From an uncultured Bacteroidia bacterium (lineage in GTDB: Bacteria; Bacteroidota; Bacteroidia; Bacteroidales; UBA932): 64,000 nucleotides of DNA. Location: positions 1 through 64,000 of the forward strand of contig CACZKE010000009.1 in the NCBI GenBank assembly GCA_902781705.1, in the 5' to 3' direction. The notes under the pieces are model-generated. The model had not been told where the DNA came from. It did no database searches and saw only the letters and a list, made by a program, of their open reading frames with translations. Positions 1-7,165 of this stretch are shown one piece after another. A program made the translations under genes and the position numbers. Position 1 is the first letter of the stretch. Each line of letters starts with the position of its first letter.

Positions 1-492
1 AGGAGAAATACTACCCGCAGGTGTGGAGATTTCTCAGGAGGTGCACTTCACCCTTGCCGACTCCACGTGAAGGAAATACCTTTGCATCAAGAAATGGTCT
101 CAGTAACCGGTTCAGCCACATGGGACGGCCACAGTACCTCCGTCATCGGTATGTACACGAATCCAAGGCGACAGACGAGACGAACTACACGCGCTCCCGC
201 TACGAGGCGGAAAGAACCGCAAGAAGCGGTGAGACCGATGAATCAGTGCCGGAAAGCGGATGCCACTCCCCTCTCGGGCAGGCCGGTTAAAGGACGAATC
301 GCACGATACACCGACTGGTGTTGAAAGATGGCCAAACGCATCGGAGAAAGGATTGCATCAGGCGGAACTTCCAGCCGGGATGGGTTCTCCCTGTATGAAT
401 ACTAAGCCGTTCCGGACAATCTCCGGGTAAAAAGAAAAAGATCCCCGGCGTCCATCAAGACTGTCGGGGACTGTATCAAAAGTAAATCCGGC
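1..492. other. Gene-free left edge, accessory DNA
   Basis: I see no nameable gene here. Two overlapping plus-strand frames (21-290 and 67-324) are open, but their products are Arg/Ser/Thr-rich with no recognisable fold. A frame open from the edge to a stop at 68-70 could be the tail of a truncated gene, and a 25-codon frame at 328-405 ends in SLYEY. The purine tract GGTAAAAAGAAAAAG at 426-440 resembles 2937-2952, so this stretch and the one beside the tRNA may be related. Confidence 0.4.
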
Positions 493-1638
493 TCATTGGA
501 ACAATTCTCCGTTCCAAAGCATTTTCAAAAAGGTCCCGACGGGAAGTATCTCAATCCCGTTCAAAGTCCTCGGAGACCTATCGCGTGAAACGATAATCGG
601 CCTGGTCTGAGGGAAATCCTCCATGAATGCCTTCAAACCTTTCGTGTGCTTCGACTGCACCTCGTCGGTGCTCTTGATTTCTATCGCCACTTTGGCGTCT
701 CCCAGAACGACATCCACCTCATACCCGCCGTCCGTGCGCCAATAAGCCAGAGAGTCTTCGTAGTCGTGATAATCCAGATAGGCCTGGATTTCCTGGATAA
801 TCAGGTGCTCGAAAGCGTGGCCGAAGTCAGCCGAGCCTGGTTCGAGCGAAAAACGGTGAAGAAGATAGTTGACTATTCCCACGTCAAAATAATAGAACCG
901 GGGGGCAACCACGGCCCGACGTTTTTTCGATTTGGTAAAGGACGGGACCATATATCCGATTAGCGTTTGCTGGAGGATGTTGAAGTACTCCTTCACCGTT
1001 GTGGCGCTTACTCCGCAATCCGAAGCAATATTCGTGTAGTTGACGACCTCGCCGTCAGTCTGGGCTGCTATCTCGAGGAACCTGTTGAAAGATGAGAGTT
1101 GTCTAACGACAGCTTCGTCCTGGATTTCTTCCTTGAGGTAAGACCCGATATATGATTGAAGTCGCTTCTTGGGGTTTTGGATCATGTAATGCCTTGGGAT
1201 CATGCCGTTGTTCACGGCACGGATGAGGTCGAAATCCGGGATCTCGGCACTCACAAGAGGATGAAGGGTATATTTGAGGGCACGGCCACCAAGGAGATTC
1301 GTTCCGACTCGCTTGAGCTTGCGGGCACTGGATCCGCAAAGGATGAACCGGATGCCTCTGTTCTCCATGAGCCAGTGAACCTCGTCCAGAAGTGGTGGAA
1401 CCTTCTGGACTTCATCCACAATGACGACCGTCTCCGGGCCCTTCTTGTCCAGTTCTTCCCGAAGAAGAGCGGGACGCCTGGCCAGGCGCTCGAATTCATC
1501 GCTTTTGAGAAGGTCGTAAACTATCGCTTTCGGAAAGAGGGTCTTTACCAGGGTACTCTTTCCCACTTGACGCGCGCCCCAAAGGAACAAGCTGTCGCCG
1601 TCCGCATCATCAAAAGATAGAATTCGCTTGTATTCCAT
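493..1638 (-). CDS. AAA+ ATPase with DUF4143 C-terminal domain
   Basis: This is an ATP-binding protein of the widespread AAA/DUF4143 family; its cellular role is not established. From the ATG at 1638 (381 aa) it shows Walker A GARQVGKST at residues 21-29, Walker B VVIVDE at 71-76 and a sensor-like segment FILCGSSARK near 98-107. A winged-helix-like middle follows, then a C-terminal DUF4143 region with YEVDVVL and AIEIKS, which resembles a PD-(D/E)XK-type core. The frame extends to a TTG at 1653, but the ATG is preferred because a promoter -7 box lies at 1659-1666. Members of this family move between genomes, which fits the accessory setting beside RadC and DUF4313 genes. Confidence 0.88.
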   Translation of the reverse strand: MEYKRILSFDDADGDSLFLWGARQVGKSTLVKTLFPKAIVYDLLKSDEFERLARRPALLREELDKKGPETVVIVDEVQKVPPLLDEVHWLMENRGIRFILCGSSARKLKRVGTNLLGGRALKYTLHPLVSAEIPDFDLIRAVNNGMIPRHYMIQNPKKRLQSYIGSYLKEEIQDEAVVRQLSSFNRFLEIAAQTDGEVVNYTNIASDCGVSATTVKEYFNILQQTLIGYMVPSFTKSKKRRAVVAPRFYYFDVGIVNYLLHRFSLEPGSADFGHAFEHLIIQEIQAYLDYHDYEDSLAYWRTDGGYEVDVVLGDAKVAIEIKSTDEVQSKHTKGLKAFMEDFPQTRPIIVSRDRSPRTLNGIEILPVGTFLKMLWNGELFQ

Positions 1639-1658
1639 ACACTTACAATTCAAAAATC

Positions 1659-1666
1659 CAAAGTTA
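1659..1666 (-). promoter_or_regulatory. Promoter -7 box of the ATPase gene
   Basis: Read on the minus strand this is TAACTTTG, matching the Bacteroidota -7 consensus TAnnTTTG, about 20 bases upstream of the ATG at 1638. No -33 box at ideal spacing is evident; TTTG copies lie further upstream. Confidence 0.55.
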
Positions 1667-1803
1667 CACTTGCAAATTTAGACAAATTTAGAACCAAAAC
1701 AAAGGAGATTTAATAGTATTAGTACATTCTTGTGGTATTAGGCATTAAGAAGTATCTCCAAACCATCGCTGATTTGGAGAATCCGAAGAGCATTTTATGA
1801 ACT

Positions 1804-2094
1804 CTACTGCCTATTGAAGGAGTAGAGCTCGTAGAGGCAGAAGCCGCTACGCTGCTTGTAACCCATCGGGGTCGCAATCTTATTGCGCTTCAGCCAGGCA
1901 CCGATGCCCGGCAGGTTGTTCTCGTCGACGAACGCCAGACGGTCTGTCTGGAGCGGACAGCAGAGGTTGACGGTGATAACCGCATAGGGATCATCGTCCG
2001 GGACGGTGATCATCTCGACGGCAAGGGTGCCGTTGTTCCGGTAGCTCTCGAAGGAGAGTCTGACTTCAGTGTCATTGAACTTGTAGGTTTTCAT
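1804..2094 (-). CDS. DUF4313-like small protein
   Basis: A 96-residue soluble protein that I assign tentatively to DUF4313, a family seen on Bacteroidetes plasmids and integrative elements with no known function. It starts at the ATG at 2094, three bases after the stop of the upstream RadC gene; a TTG two codons earlier is possible. Its C-terminal half (IGAWLKRNKIATPMGYKQRSG, about residues 67-86) is the most family-like part. The tight spacing indicates cotranscription with the RadC gene, which supports a mobile-element origin. Confidence 0.7.
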   Translation of the reverse strand: MKTYKFNDTEVRLSFESYRNNGTLAVEMITVPDDDPYAVITVNLCCPLQTDRLAFVDENNLPGIGAWLKRNKIATPMGYKQRSGFCLYELYSFNRQ

Positions 2095-2096
2095 GG

Positions 2097-2507
2097 TCAA
2101 AACTGGTTTTGAGTTTCATCTGCGAAGGAGTAGTATGTCTTATCCGAAAGGATAATGTGATCGAGAAGCGTGATGTCGAAGATGTCGCATGCCTTCTTGA
2201 GCTTGTTCGTCTCGTTCATGTCGGAGGAACTCGGGACGGGATTCCCGCTCGGGTGATTGTGGAAGAGGATGAGCGCCGTGGCGTTGCAAAGAAGCGCCTC
2301 CTTGATGATGCGCCGGTGGTCGATCGGGGTCGACTTGATGGTGCCGACGGTAATCATCTTCTTGGCCAGCGGAAGCATGGCTGCATTGAGCAGGAGGATC
2401 CAGGACTCCTCATGGTCGAGGTCCCGGAAGTCTTCGCGCAGGTATCCTGCCGCCTGGGCGGATGCCTTGATCGGGGTGTCGGGTGTGTAGTGTGCTTGCT
2501 TCTTCAT
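2097..2507 (-). CDS. radC: RadC-like JAB-domain protein
   Basis: A 136-residue protein of the RadC (MPN/JAB metallopeptidase fold) family. The metal-binding signature HNHPSGNPVPSSSD is intact, with an upstream Glu in DHEESW. The N-terminal helix-hairpin-helix of chromosomal RadC is absent, as in the short versions carried by Bacteroidetes integrative elements and plasmids. Despite the name, a DNA-repair role is not established. The start is taken at MKKQAHYTPD (2507), where family-like sequence begins; the frame is open to 2693, but the extra residues look non-coding. It is followed closely by the DUF4313 gene. Confidence 0.85.
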   Translation of the reverse strand: MKKQAHYTPDTPIKASAQAAGYLREDFRDLDHEESWILLLNAAMLPLAKKMITVGTIKSTPIDHRRIIKEALLCNATALILFHNHPSGNPVPSSSDMNETNKLKKACDIFDITLLDHIILSDKTYYSFADETQNQF

Positions 2508-2936
2508 CGTGCTACGGTATGTTGGTGAAACATCTTTTTTACGCAGCATGGCATACGTCACCCCATAGGACATCGGCAAGGCAAGGTGGAGAGCGTCAGC
2601 GGACCTTGCCGGGATGTCCGGGTGACAGACCTTTGCGAAGTGAAAGGAGATGTCACCATACCGGAGTCGAAGACGCAGCACTACGGAGCACACTTCCCTT
2701 CTAAGGTCTTCGGCAGGAGGATGAGCGGGAGCCCCGGAAAGATCGGCATGCAGACATCTCAGGCAAGAAGACGGACAGCACCGTCAGGCACATCTTTACA
2801 AACGGGCAGAAGAACTCGAACACAATCAGAGAGAGGTGAGACAGACGAAGAACAAGCTCCGGAAGCTTTCCGAAGCAGACCCATGAAAACGGTGGAAATG
2901 ACACTGAAGAGATCTGTCGAAACAGATTCTCTTTCG

Positions 2937-3062
2937 GGTAAAAAGAAAGAGAAGGACAACACCGCAGAGACCAGTTTAGTTTAGTCCTTGTACTAGATAT
3001 ACTAAACTGATTAAACTGGTTTATTCCGAGATCTCGGTTTTGGTATCTTTTTTCTTTTTACC
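2937..3062. repeat. Nested long inverted repeat
   Basis: Outer arms are GGTAAAAAGAAAGAGA (2937-2952) and TCTTTTTTCTTTTTACC (3046-3062). Inner arms are ACCAGTTTAGTTTAGT (2970-2985) and ACTAAACTGATTAAACTGGT (3001-3020), which differ by a four-base insertion. This much nested symmetry suggests a protein-binding or recombination site, or a strong hairpin. Confidence 0.6.
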
Positions 3063-3179
3063 AGAAAAAATAAAAACAAAACCGCTTGAGAAAGAATACC
3101 CTTGTTCCGACTGAAAAACGACTGTTAAATACGATAAAAAAACTTCCGACCAGATAGCTTTCTGCGCTTCAAAATTGCG

Positions 3180-3226
3180 CTGGCACAAGAAAGGTGACGA
3201 CGTTTTTCTGGCACAATTCTGGCACA
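3180..3226. repeat. Three direct repeats CTGGCACA near tRNA-Cys
   Basis: CTGGCACA occurs at 3180-3187, 3208-3215 and 3219-3226, within 50 bases and just beyond the tRNA 3' end, which itself carries GGCACC. Clustered short repeats next to a tRNA 3' end are typical of arm-type integrase sites; that reading is inference. Confidence 0.4.
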
Positions 3227-3238
3227 TTTTTATATAAA

Positions 3239-3268
3239 AATGCCCCAGACACGCGTCTAGGGCATTTT
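3239..3268 (-). terminator. Bidirectional terminator after tRNA-Cys
   Basis: Read on the minus strand: TGCCCTAGAC, loop GCGT, GTCTGGGGCA. This ten-pair stem (one T-G pair) is followed by a T run and preceded by an A run. It lies directly 3' of the tRNA and would end its transcript. Confidence 0.8.
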
Positions 3269-3272
3269 TTTG

Positions 3273-3343
3273 AGGTGCCAAGCGGAATCGAACCGCTGTA
3301 GCAGGTTTTGCAGACCTGTGCCTAACCGCTCGGCCATAGCACC
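3273..3343 (-). tRNA. tRNA-Cys (anticodon GCA)
   Basis: A 71-base cloverleaf on the minus strand. Acceptor arms are GGTGCTA and TGGCACC (one T-G pair), the anticodon stem is CAGGT/ACCTG with loop CTGCAAA (anticodon GCA), and the T-arm contains GGTTCGATTCC. The discriminator base is U73, the cysteine identity element. CCA is not encoded. Confidence 0.97.
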
Positions 3344-3386
3344 GTTGGGAATGCAAATATAGGAAGTTTTTCCTTTAAATGCAAAA

Positions 3387-3466
3387 GATTTCTCGACAAG
3401 CTCGAAATGACAGAGGGCACAATCTCGAAATGACAATAGATTCCTTCGCTTCACTCGGAATGACAG
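3387..3466. repeat. Dispersed repeat copies, types A and B
   Basis: Type A (GATTTCTCGACAAGCTCG then AAATGACA) lies at 3387-3412, with a partial second copy at 3421-3436. Type B (GATTCCTTCGCTTCACTC then GGAATGACAG) lies at 3439-3466. Type A recurs inverted at 40713-40738; type B recurs at 21837-21864. They fill the gap between tRNA-Cys and rlmI. Confidence 0.8.
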
Positions 3467-3476
3467 GAGCACAGGC

Positions 3477-4670
3477 TCACTCCACGTACAGGAGGAGGCC
3501 CTTGAGGTACTCCCCTTCCGGGTGATAGATGTTCACGGCGTGGTCGGCGGGCTGGTTCAGGCGGTCCAGGATGCGGACGCTGCGACCGCATTGGGCGGCG
3601 GCGGAAAAGACCGCGAGGGCGAAGGCCTCCTTGTCCACGACCTGGGAGCAACTGAAGGTGAATACGAAACCGCCGGGGGCGACCTTGGAGATGGCGGCCG
3701 CATTCAGGCGCTGGTAGGCCCGGAGGGCATTCTTAAGGGCGCCGCGGTGCTTGGCGAAGGCCGGCGGGTCCACAATCATGAGGTCATACTTCCCTTCCGG
3801 GACGTCGCGGAGGAACTCGATGGCATCGGCACAATAGGAAGTGTGACGGTCCGGGGTGAATCCGTTCAGGGCGACATTCCGGTCCACCATGTCCATCGCC
3901 TTGCGGGAACTGTCCACGGAATCCACATGGACCGCCCCGGCCTGGAGCGCATAGATGGAAAAACCGCCCGTGTAGCAGAACAGGTTCAGGACCGTACGGC
4001 CCTTGGCGAGACGCCCTACATGGGCCCGGTTCTCCCGCTGGTCCAGGAAGAAGCCCGTCTTCTGGCCTTCGTTCCAATTGACACAGAAGCGGTTCCCGTT
4101 TTCCAGGACCACCTGCTCGTCGGCCGTGAAGCCCGGCGCCCGGTACAGATACCCGTCCACCAGATCCAGACCCGCCTTGAAGGGCGCTGTCCCGGAACTC
4201 TTGTCATAGACCGCCCGGAGGGAATCCCCGTAAACGGCCTGGAGCGCTTCGCAGATGGCCCCCTTGGCCTTGAACATTCCCACGGAATGGGCCTGCAGGA
4301 CGCAAACCCCGTCGTAATAGTCAATGATAAGCCCCGGCAAGCCGTCCCCTTCCCCATGCACCAGACGGTAGCAATTGGTGGTTTCAGAACCGTGCAGGCC
4401 GCATGCTACCCGCACCTGGAAAGCCCTCCGGACCATCTTTTCCCAGAAATCCGGGGCGAGCGGGTCCTCGTCGAAACTCAGGATCCGGACCGCAATGGAC
4501 CCGATCTGGTAATGACCCGTTGCAAGGTACCGGTCGTCGGAGGAATACACGGCGACCAGGTCTCCCTCGGCGGGAGTACCCACGATCCGGGCGATGGCAC
4601 CGGAAAAGACCCAGGGATGGAACCGCAGGATGGATTCCTCGCGGCGGGGACGCAGAATGACTTTATCCAT
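3477..4670 (-). CDS. rlmI: 23S rRNA m5C methyltransferase, RlmI family
   Basis: A 397-residue class I SAM-dependent RNA methyltransferase of the RlmI family, which modifies a cytosine in 23S rRNA. An N-terminal PUA domain (residues 1-75; FHPWVFSGAI and GDLVAVY) precedes an EEHEE-type linker and a Rossmann domain with NLFCYTGGFS (SAM motif I), VDPPAFAKHR (motif IV) and FTFSCSQ (motif VI, catalytic Cys). Length and domain order are normal for the family. The start at MDKVILRPRREE is well placed; the downstream exonuclease-family neighbour ends three bases upstream, suggesting cotranscription. The exact target base cannot be told from sequence. Confidence 0.93.
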   Translation of the reverse strand: MDKVILRPRREESILRFHPWVFSGAIARIVGTPAEGDLVAVYSSDDRYLATGHYQIGSIAVRILSFDEDPLAPDFWEKMVRRAFQVRVACGLHGSETTNCYRLVHGEGDGLPGLIIDYYDGVCVLQAHSVGMFKAKGAICEALQAVYGDSLRAVYDKSSGTAPFKAGLDLVDGYLYRAPGFTADEQVVLENGNRFCVNWNEGQKTGFFLDQRENRAHVGRLAKGRTVLNLFCYTGGFSIYALQAGAVHVDSVDSSRKAMDMVDRNVALNGFTPDRHTSYCADAIEFLRDVPEGKYDLMIVDPPAFAKHRGALKNALRAYQRLNAAAISKVAPGGFVFTFSCSQVVDKEAFALAVFSAAAQCGRSVRILDRLNQPADHAVNIYHPEGEYLKGLLLYVE

Positions 4671-4673
4671 GTC

Positions 4674-5312
4674 TTATGCTTGTTCGGGATAAAGCTCCGG
4701 ATGGAGCTGTTCGGGGGTGAGGGGCGCCTTCTCGGAATGCTGCAGCCGCAGGTACATCTCCCGGCATACCCAGGCGTCCGTCGCGGCATACTTCTGCTGC
4801 GATTCGGAGAGGTTCTCGGCCTCCCAGTTGGAGAGTTGCTGCGCCTTGGAAATCTTGAAACCCAGGATGATGGCCGTCATCTTCTTGACGGACTTGTCCC
4901 GGATGCCGTATTCCCAGACGATCTTCTGCAGGTCGATGAAATTCTGCGGCTGGAAACCGGCGAACTTCTGGAGCCCGCGCACGTCATCGTGGATGGCGGC
5001 ACCGACTTTGACGATGTTCGGATTGGCCATGATCGCACACAGTCGGCGCGGGATCGCGCCCATCTTCTTGATCCGGAACAGGTAGGCCTTTTCCGCCCCC
5101 GAGAGTTGCAGGAGGGCCGTTCCGTTGGACCGCTGGTCGGGCGAGAAAGTGGGGCGCGTCTCCGTGTCGAACCCGATGACTTTCTGACGCTTGAGGTAGG
5201 CAATCGCCTTGCCGAACTCCTCGTCCAGGGTATCGATCACATGGATCTCCCCGGGAAAGGAAGCCAGTTCCAGTTTCCCGATTTCGTCAGGACTAATCGT
5301 TATTTGGAACAT
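4674..5312 (-). CDS. DnaQ-fold 3'-5' exonuclease domain protein
   Basis: A 212-residue protein that is essentially a single RNase D-like 3'-5' exonuclease domain. It keeps the metal-binding motifs: FDTET (Exo I), VGAAIHDDVRGLQ (Exo II) and YAATDAW (Exo III, Y-x3-D). It lacks HRDC domains and so is shorter than true RNase D. The start at MFQITISPDEIG (5312) is chosen because the frame upstream is antisense shadow; this start overlaps the stop of the preceding lipoprotein gene by 20 bases. It precedes rlmI by three bases, so RNA processing or repair is plausible, but the substrate is unknown. Confidence 0.88.
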   Translation of the reverse strand: MFQITISPDEIGKLELASFPGEIHVIDTLDEEFGKAIAYLKRQKVIGFDTETRPTFSPDQRSNGTALLQLSGAEKAYLFRIKKMGAIPRRLCAIMANPNIVKVGAAIHDDVRGLQKFAGFQPQNFIDLQKIVWEYGIRDKSVKKMTAIILGFKISKAQQLSNWEAENLSESQQKYAATDAWVCREMYLRLQHSEKAPLTPEQLHPELYPEQA

Positions 5313-6420
5313 ACACGTAATCAGGGGCTTTGTCAGGAGTCTCCAGAATGCCGGAGCGGAGGTTCGCCAGATACTCGGAACCGATCTCGACCAGGACGAA
5401 ATCGCCGTCCATTCCCTCTTCCGTCTGATAGTAACGGACGGCGGGATAGGCAATGTCGTGCGTGAACAGATTCTTTTCGCGCAGCAGCCGGTAACAGGCC
5501 TCCGTCAGCGAGGACTTGGGCTCGATAAAATGGAATTTCGGGGCCAGGAGGCGGTCGAAAGCCATGTCCTCCTCGGTAATCTGCCGATGGATATGCTCCA
5601 CCTCGGCGTGCAGTTCTTCCAGGTCCATGGTGAAACTGTCCACGAGGACGGCGTCCAGGGCCGTATTCGGCTTCAGGGAACGGTATTGCCGCAGCAGGTC
5701 ACGGAAGGCCGACCGGACATCCGAACCGCCGACCGGGCTGATGACCGCACAGTCCAGTCCGGTCGCCGCCGCTTCGTAAGCCGGCTTCGCCGGGGCAGGA
5801 ACCCAGGCGGCGACATGCGCGAGCGAAGCACCTCGGACGGCATCCATCATGGCATCCACCGGATTCAGGATCAGCGGTTCACGGGATGCCATCTTAACCA
5901 GCGTGTCAATATCGAACTGACCGAATTCCGTCAGCATGGACGAAGCCAGGACGAAAACCTTCGCCTTTTTCTTGGAAAGGCGCGACTGCGGATCCAGCGC
6001 ATGGGCGTAACTCACCGTATCCAGGGACATCATGGCGCAGCGGACGGCCACTTCCCGGAGACTGTCCGGACTGGATTCCGCCATCCGCCGGTAAGGGGCG
6101 TTGTACGCGTCCATGATGACATCAAAGGACTCGCCGGCGAAATCGGGCAGGCGGTCGTTGCCGGGCTTTCCGTCGATGTTGTCACGGACATCGGCCTGCA
6201 GAAAGGCCTCGGAAAGCAACAGGGCCGCCTCCGGTTCGCCGACGACGGCGATGGAGCCGCGGGTTCCCTGCGAACGGTAGGCCCGGACCATGGAGAAGGC
6301 GGTGGAATCTTCCGCCAGTTGCTTTACATAGGGAATGGTGTCGCGCAGGGGCGCTGTCCTTTCCCGGCAGGAGACGGTAAGGAGCGCGAGAAACGCTATG
6401 AAGGGAATCAGTTTCTTCAT
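5293..6420 (-). CDS. Bacteroidales lipoprotein of unknown function
   Basis: A 375-residue lipoprotein: MKKLIPFIAFLALLTVSC is a signal peptide with lipobox and acylated Cys18. The mature part is mixed alpha/beta with no motif I recognise; segments such as VAVVGEPEAALLLSEAFLQ hint at a Rossmann-like or periplasmic-binding fold, but this is weak. The start is the MKKL ATG at 6420 rather than the longer frame at 6441. It is the first gene of a likely operon with the exonuclease and rlmI. Confidence 0.8.
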   Translation of the reverse strand: MKKLIPFIAFLALLTVSCRERTAPLRDTIPYVKQLAEDSTAFSMVRAYRSQGTRGSIAVVGEPEAALLLSEAFLQADVRDNIDGKPGNDRLPDFAGESFDVIMDAYNAPYRRMAESSPDSLREVAVRCAMMSLDTVSYAHALDPQSRLSKKKAKVFVLASSMLTEFGQFDIDTLVKMASREPLILNPVDAMMDAVRGASLAHVAAWVPAPAKPAYEAAATGLDCAVISPVGGSDVRSAFRDLLRQYRSLKPNTALDAVLVDSFTMDLEELHAEVEHIHRQITEEDMAFDRLLAPKFHFIEPKSSLTEACYRLLREKNLFTHDIAYPAVRYYQTEEGMDGDFVLVEIGSEYLANLRSGILETPDKAPDYVYVPNND

Positions 6421-6457
6421 ACGGAAGTTATCATCATGCAAAAATAGTCAAAACTCC

Positions 6458-7099
6458 TCAGATATGCAACGAGGCTTCGGGCATATCCAGGACCTTCCGA
6501 ATTTTGGGGACAAGCATCGAATAAACATATTCCTCCTCCATAAAATGCGTTCCCTCATAGATTTGATAAGTATCACCGAACATTTTCCTCCAAGTGGATA
6601 TCCGGACAATTCCCGATTTCCGGTAGTGATCGCGCGTACCGAAAAAAGCATAGTGGTAACCGCCCTCGGCCGCGGCCCGGCAGGCATCCTCCCAATGGGC
6701 CTTGTATTTGCGGAGGATTCCGTACTCGAACCGGAGCGGCTGGCGGTCCCCTTCCTTGACCCGCCAGATCCGGTGCAGGAGGGCCGGCCCGCCGGGAATC
6801 CGGCAAATCCACGCCAGGCGATACAGGAAGACGGGCGCGCCCAAGGACGGAGAAACGAACAGATGCGGGATTCCCCGCACCCGCAGTGCCTGGATGGCGC
6901 CGAGGGACTCGCCGATGACGAGGTCCGGACGAAGTTCTTCCACCCAGGAGAGGATCTGCGCACGGCCTGTCTCCGGGTCGAAATCATAAGTCCTTACGAC
7001 CACCCGGATTCCCTCCCCGGCGAGGTGCTCACCGAGCAGGCGCGGGATCCGGCTGTCGCCGCCGCCGCCCATCCCATGAATGTATAAAACGGTTTTCAT
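6458..7099 (-). CDS. Small alpha/beta hydrolase (YqiA/UPF0227-like)
   Basis: A 213-residue serine hydrolase resembling the YqiA/UPF0227 esterase group. It begins VLYIHGMGGGG (oxyanion-hole strand), has the nucleophile elbow GESLGA at about residues 63-68, and a late His in YEGTHFMEEE. The substrate is unknown. Its ATG (7097-7099) is divergent from the aminopeptidase gene, and the intergenic region carries that gene's promoter. Confidence 0.8.
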   Translation of the reverse strand: MKTVLYIHGMGGGGDSRIPRLLGEHLAGEGIRVVVRTYDFDPETGRAQILSWVEELRPDLVIGESLGAIQALRVRGIPHLFVSPSLGAPVFLYRLAWICRIPGGPALLHRIWRVKEGDRQPLRFEYGILRKYKAHWEDACRAAAEGGYHYAFFGTRDHYRKSGIVRISTWRKMFGDTYQIYEGTHFMEEEYVYSMLVPKIRKVLDMPEASLHI

Positions 7100-7100
7100 G

Positions 7101-7131
7101 TTGCAAAATTACGATTAATTCCATACTTTTG
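7101..7131 (+). promoter_or_regulatory. Promoter of aminopeptidase C gene
   Basis: A TTG at 7101-7103, a 20-base spacer, then TACTTTTG at 7124-7131 match the Bacteroidota -33/-7 consensus. It lies about 35 bases before the ATG at 7166. Confidence 0.8.
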
Positions 7132-7165
7132 TAAAGTTGTGATGACAGTTAACATGACACTGCAT

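Larger units (their letters stand above)
2508..3272. other. Gene-free end of putative integrated element
   Basis: About 760 bases without a gene I can support. A plus-strand frame (2586-2984, 132 aa) is open but gives a low-complexity Arg/Ser/Glu/Lys product. The stretch contains a long inverted repeat (2937-3062), three CTGGCACA copies (3180-3226) and a terminator hairpin (3239-3268), and it becomes AT-rich towards tRNA-Cys. This fits the attachment end of an element integrated at the tRNA, though no integrase lies in the window. Confidence 0.5.

Noticed and set aside
2586-2984. 132-residue plus-strand frame in the gene-free element end
   Set aside because: Low-complexity Arg/Ser/Glu/Lys product, no promoter or family resemblance; it also runs into the inverted repeat. 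Kept only as part of the gene-free stretch.
3522-5465. 647-codon plus-strand open frame
   Set aside because: It lies wholly antisense to rlmI and the exonuclease gene; long antisense frames are expected in GC-rich DNA, and its product (His/Gly/Val/Arg-rich) matches no family.
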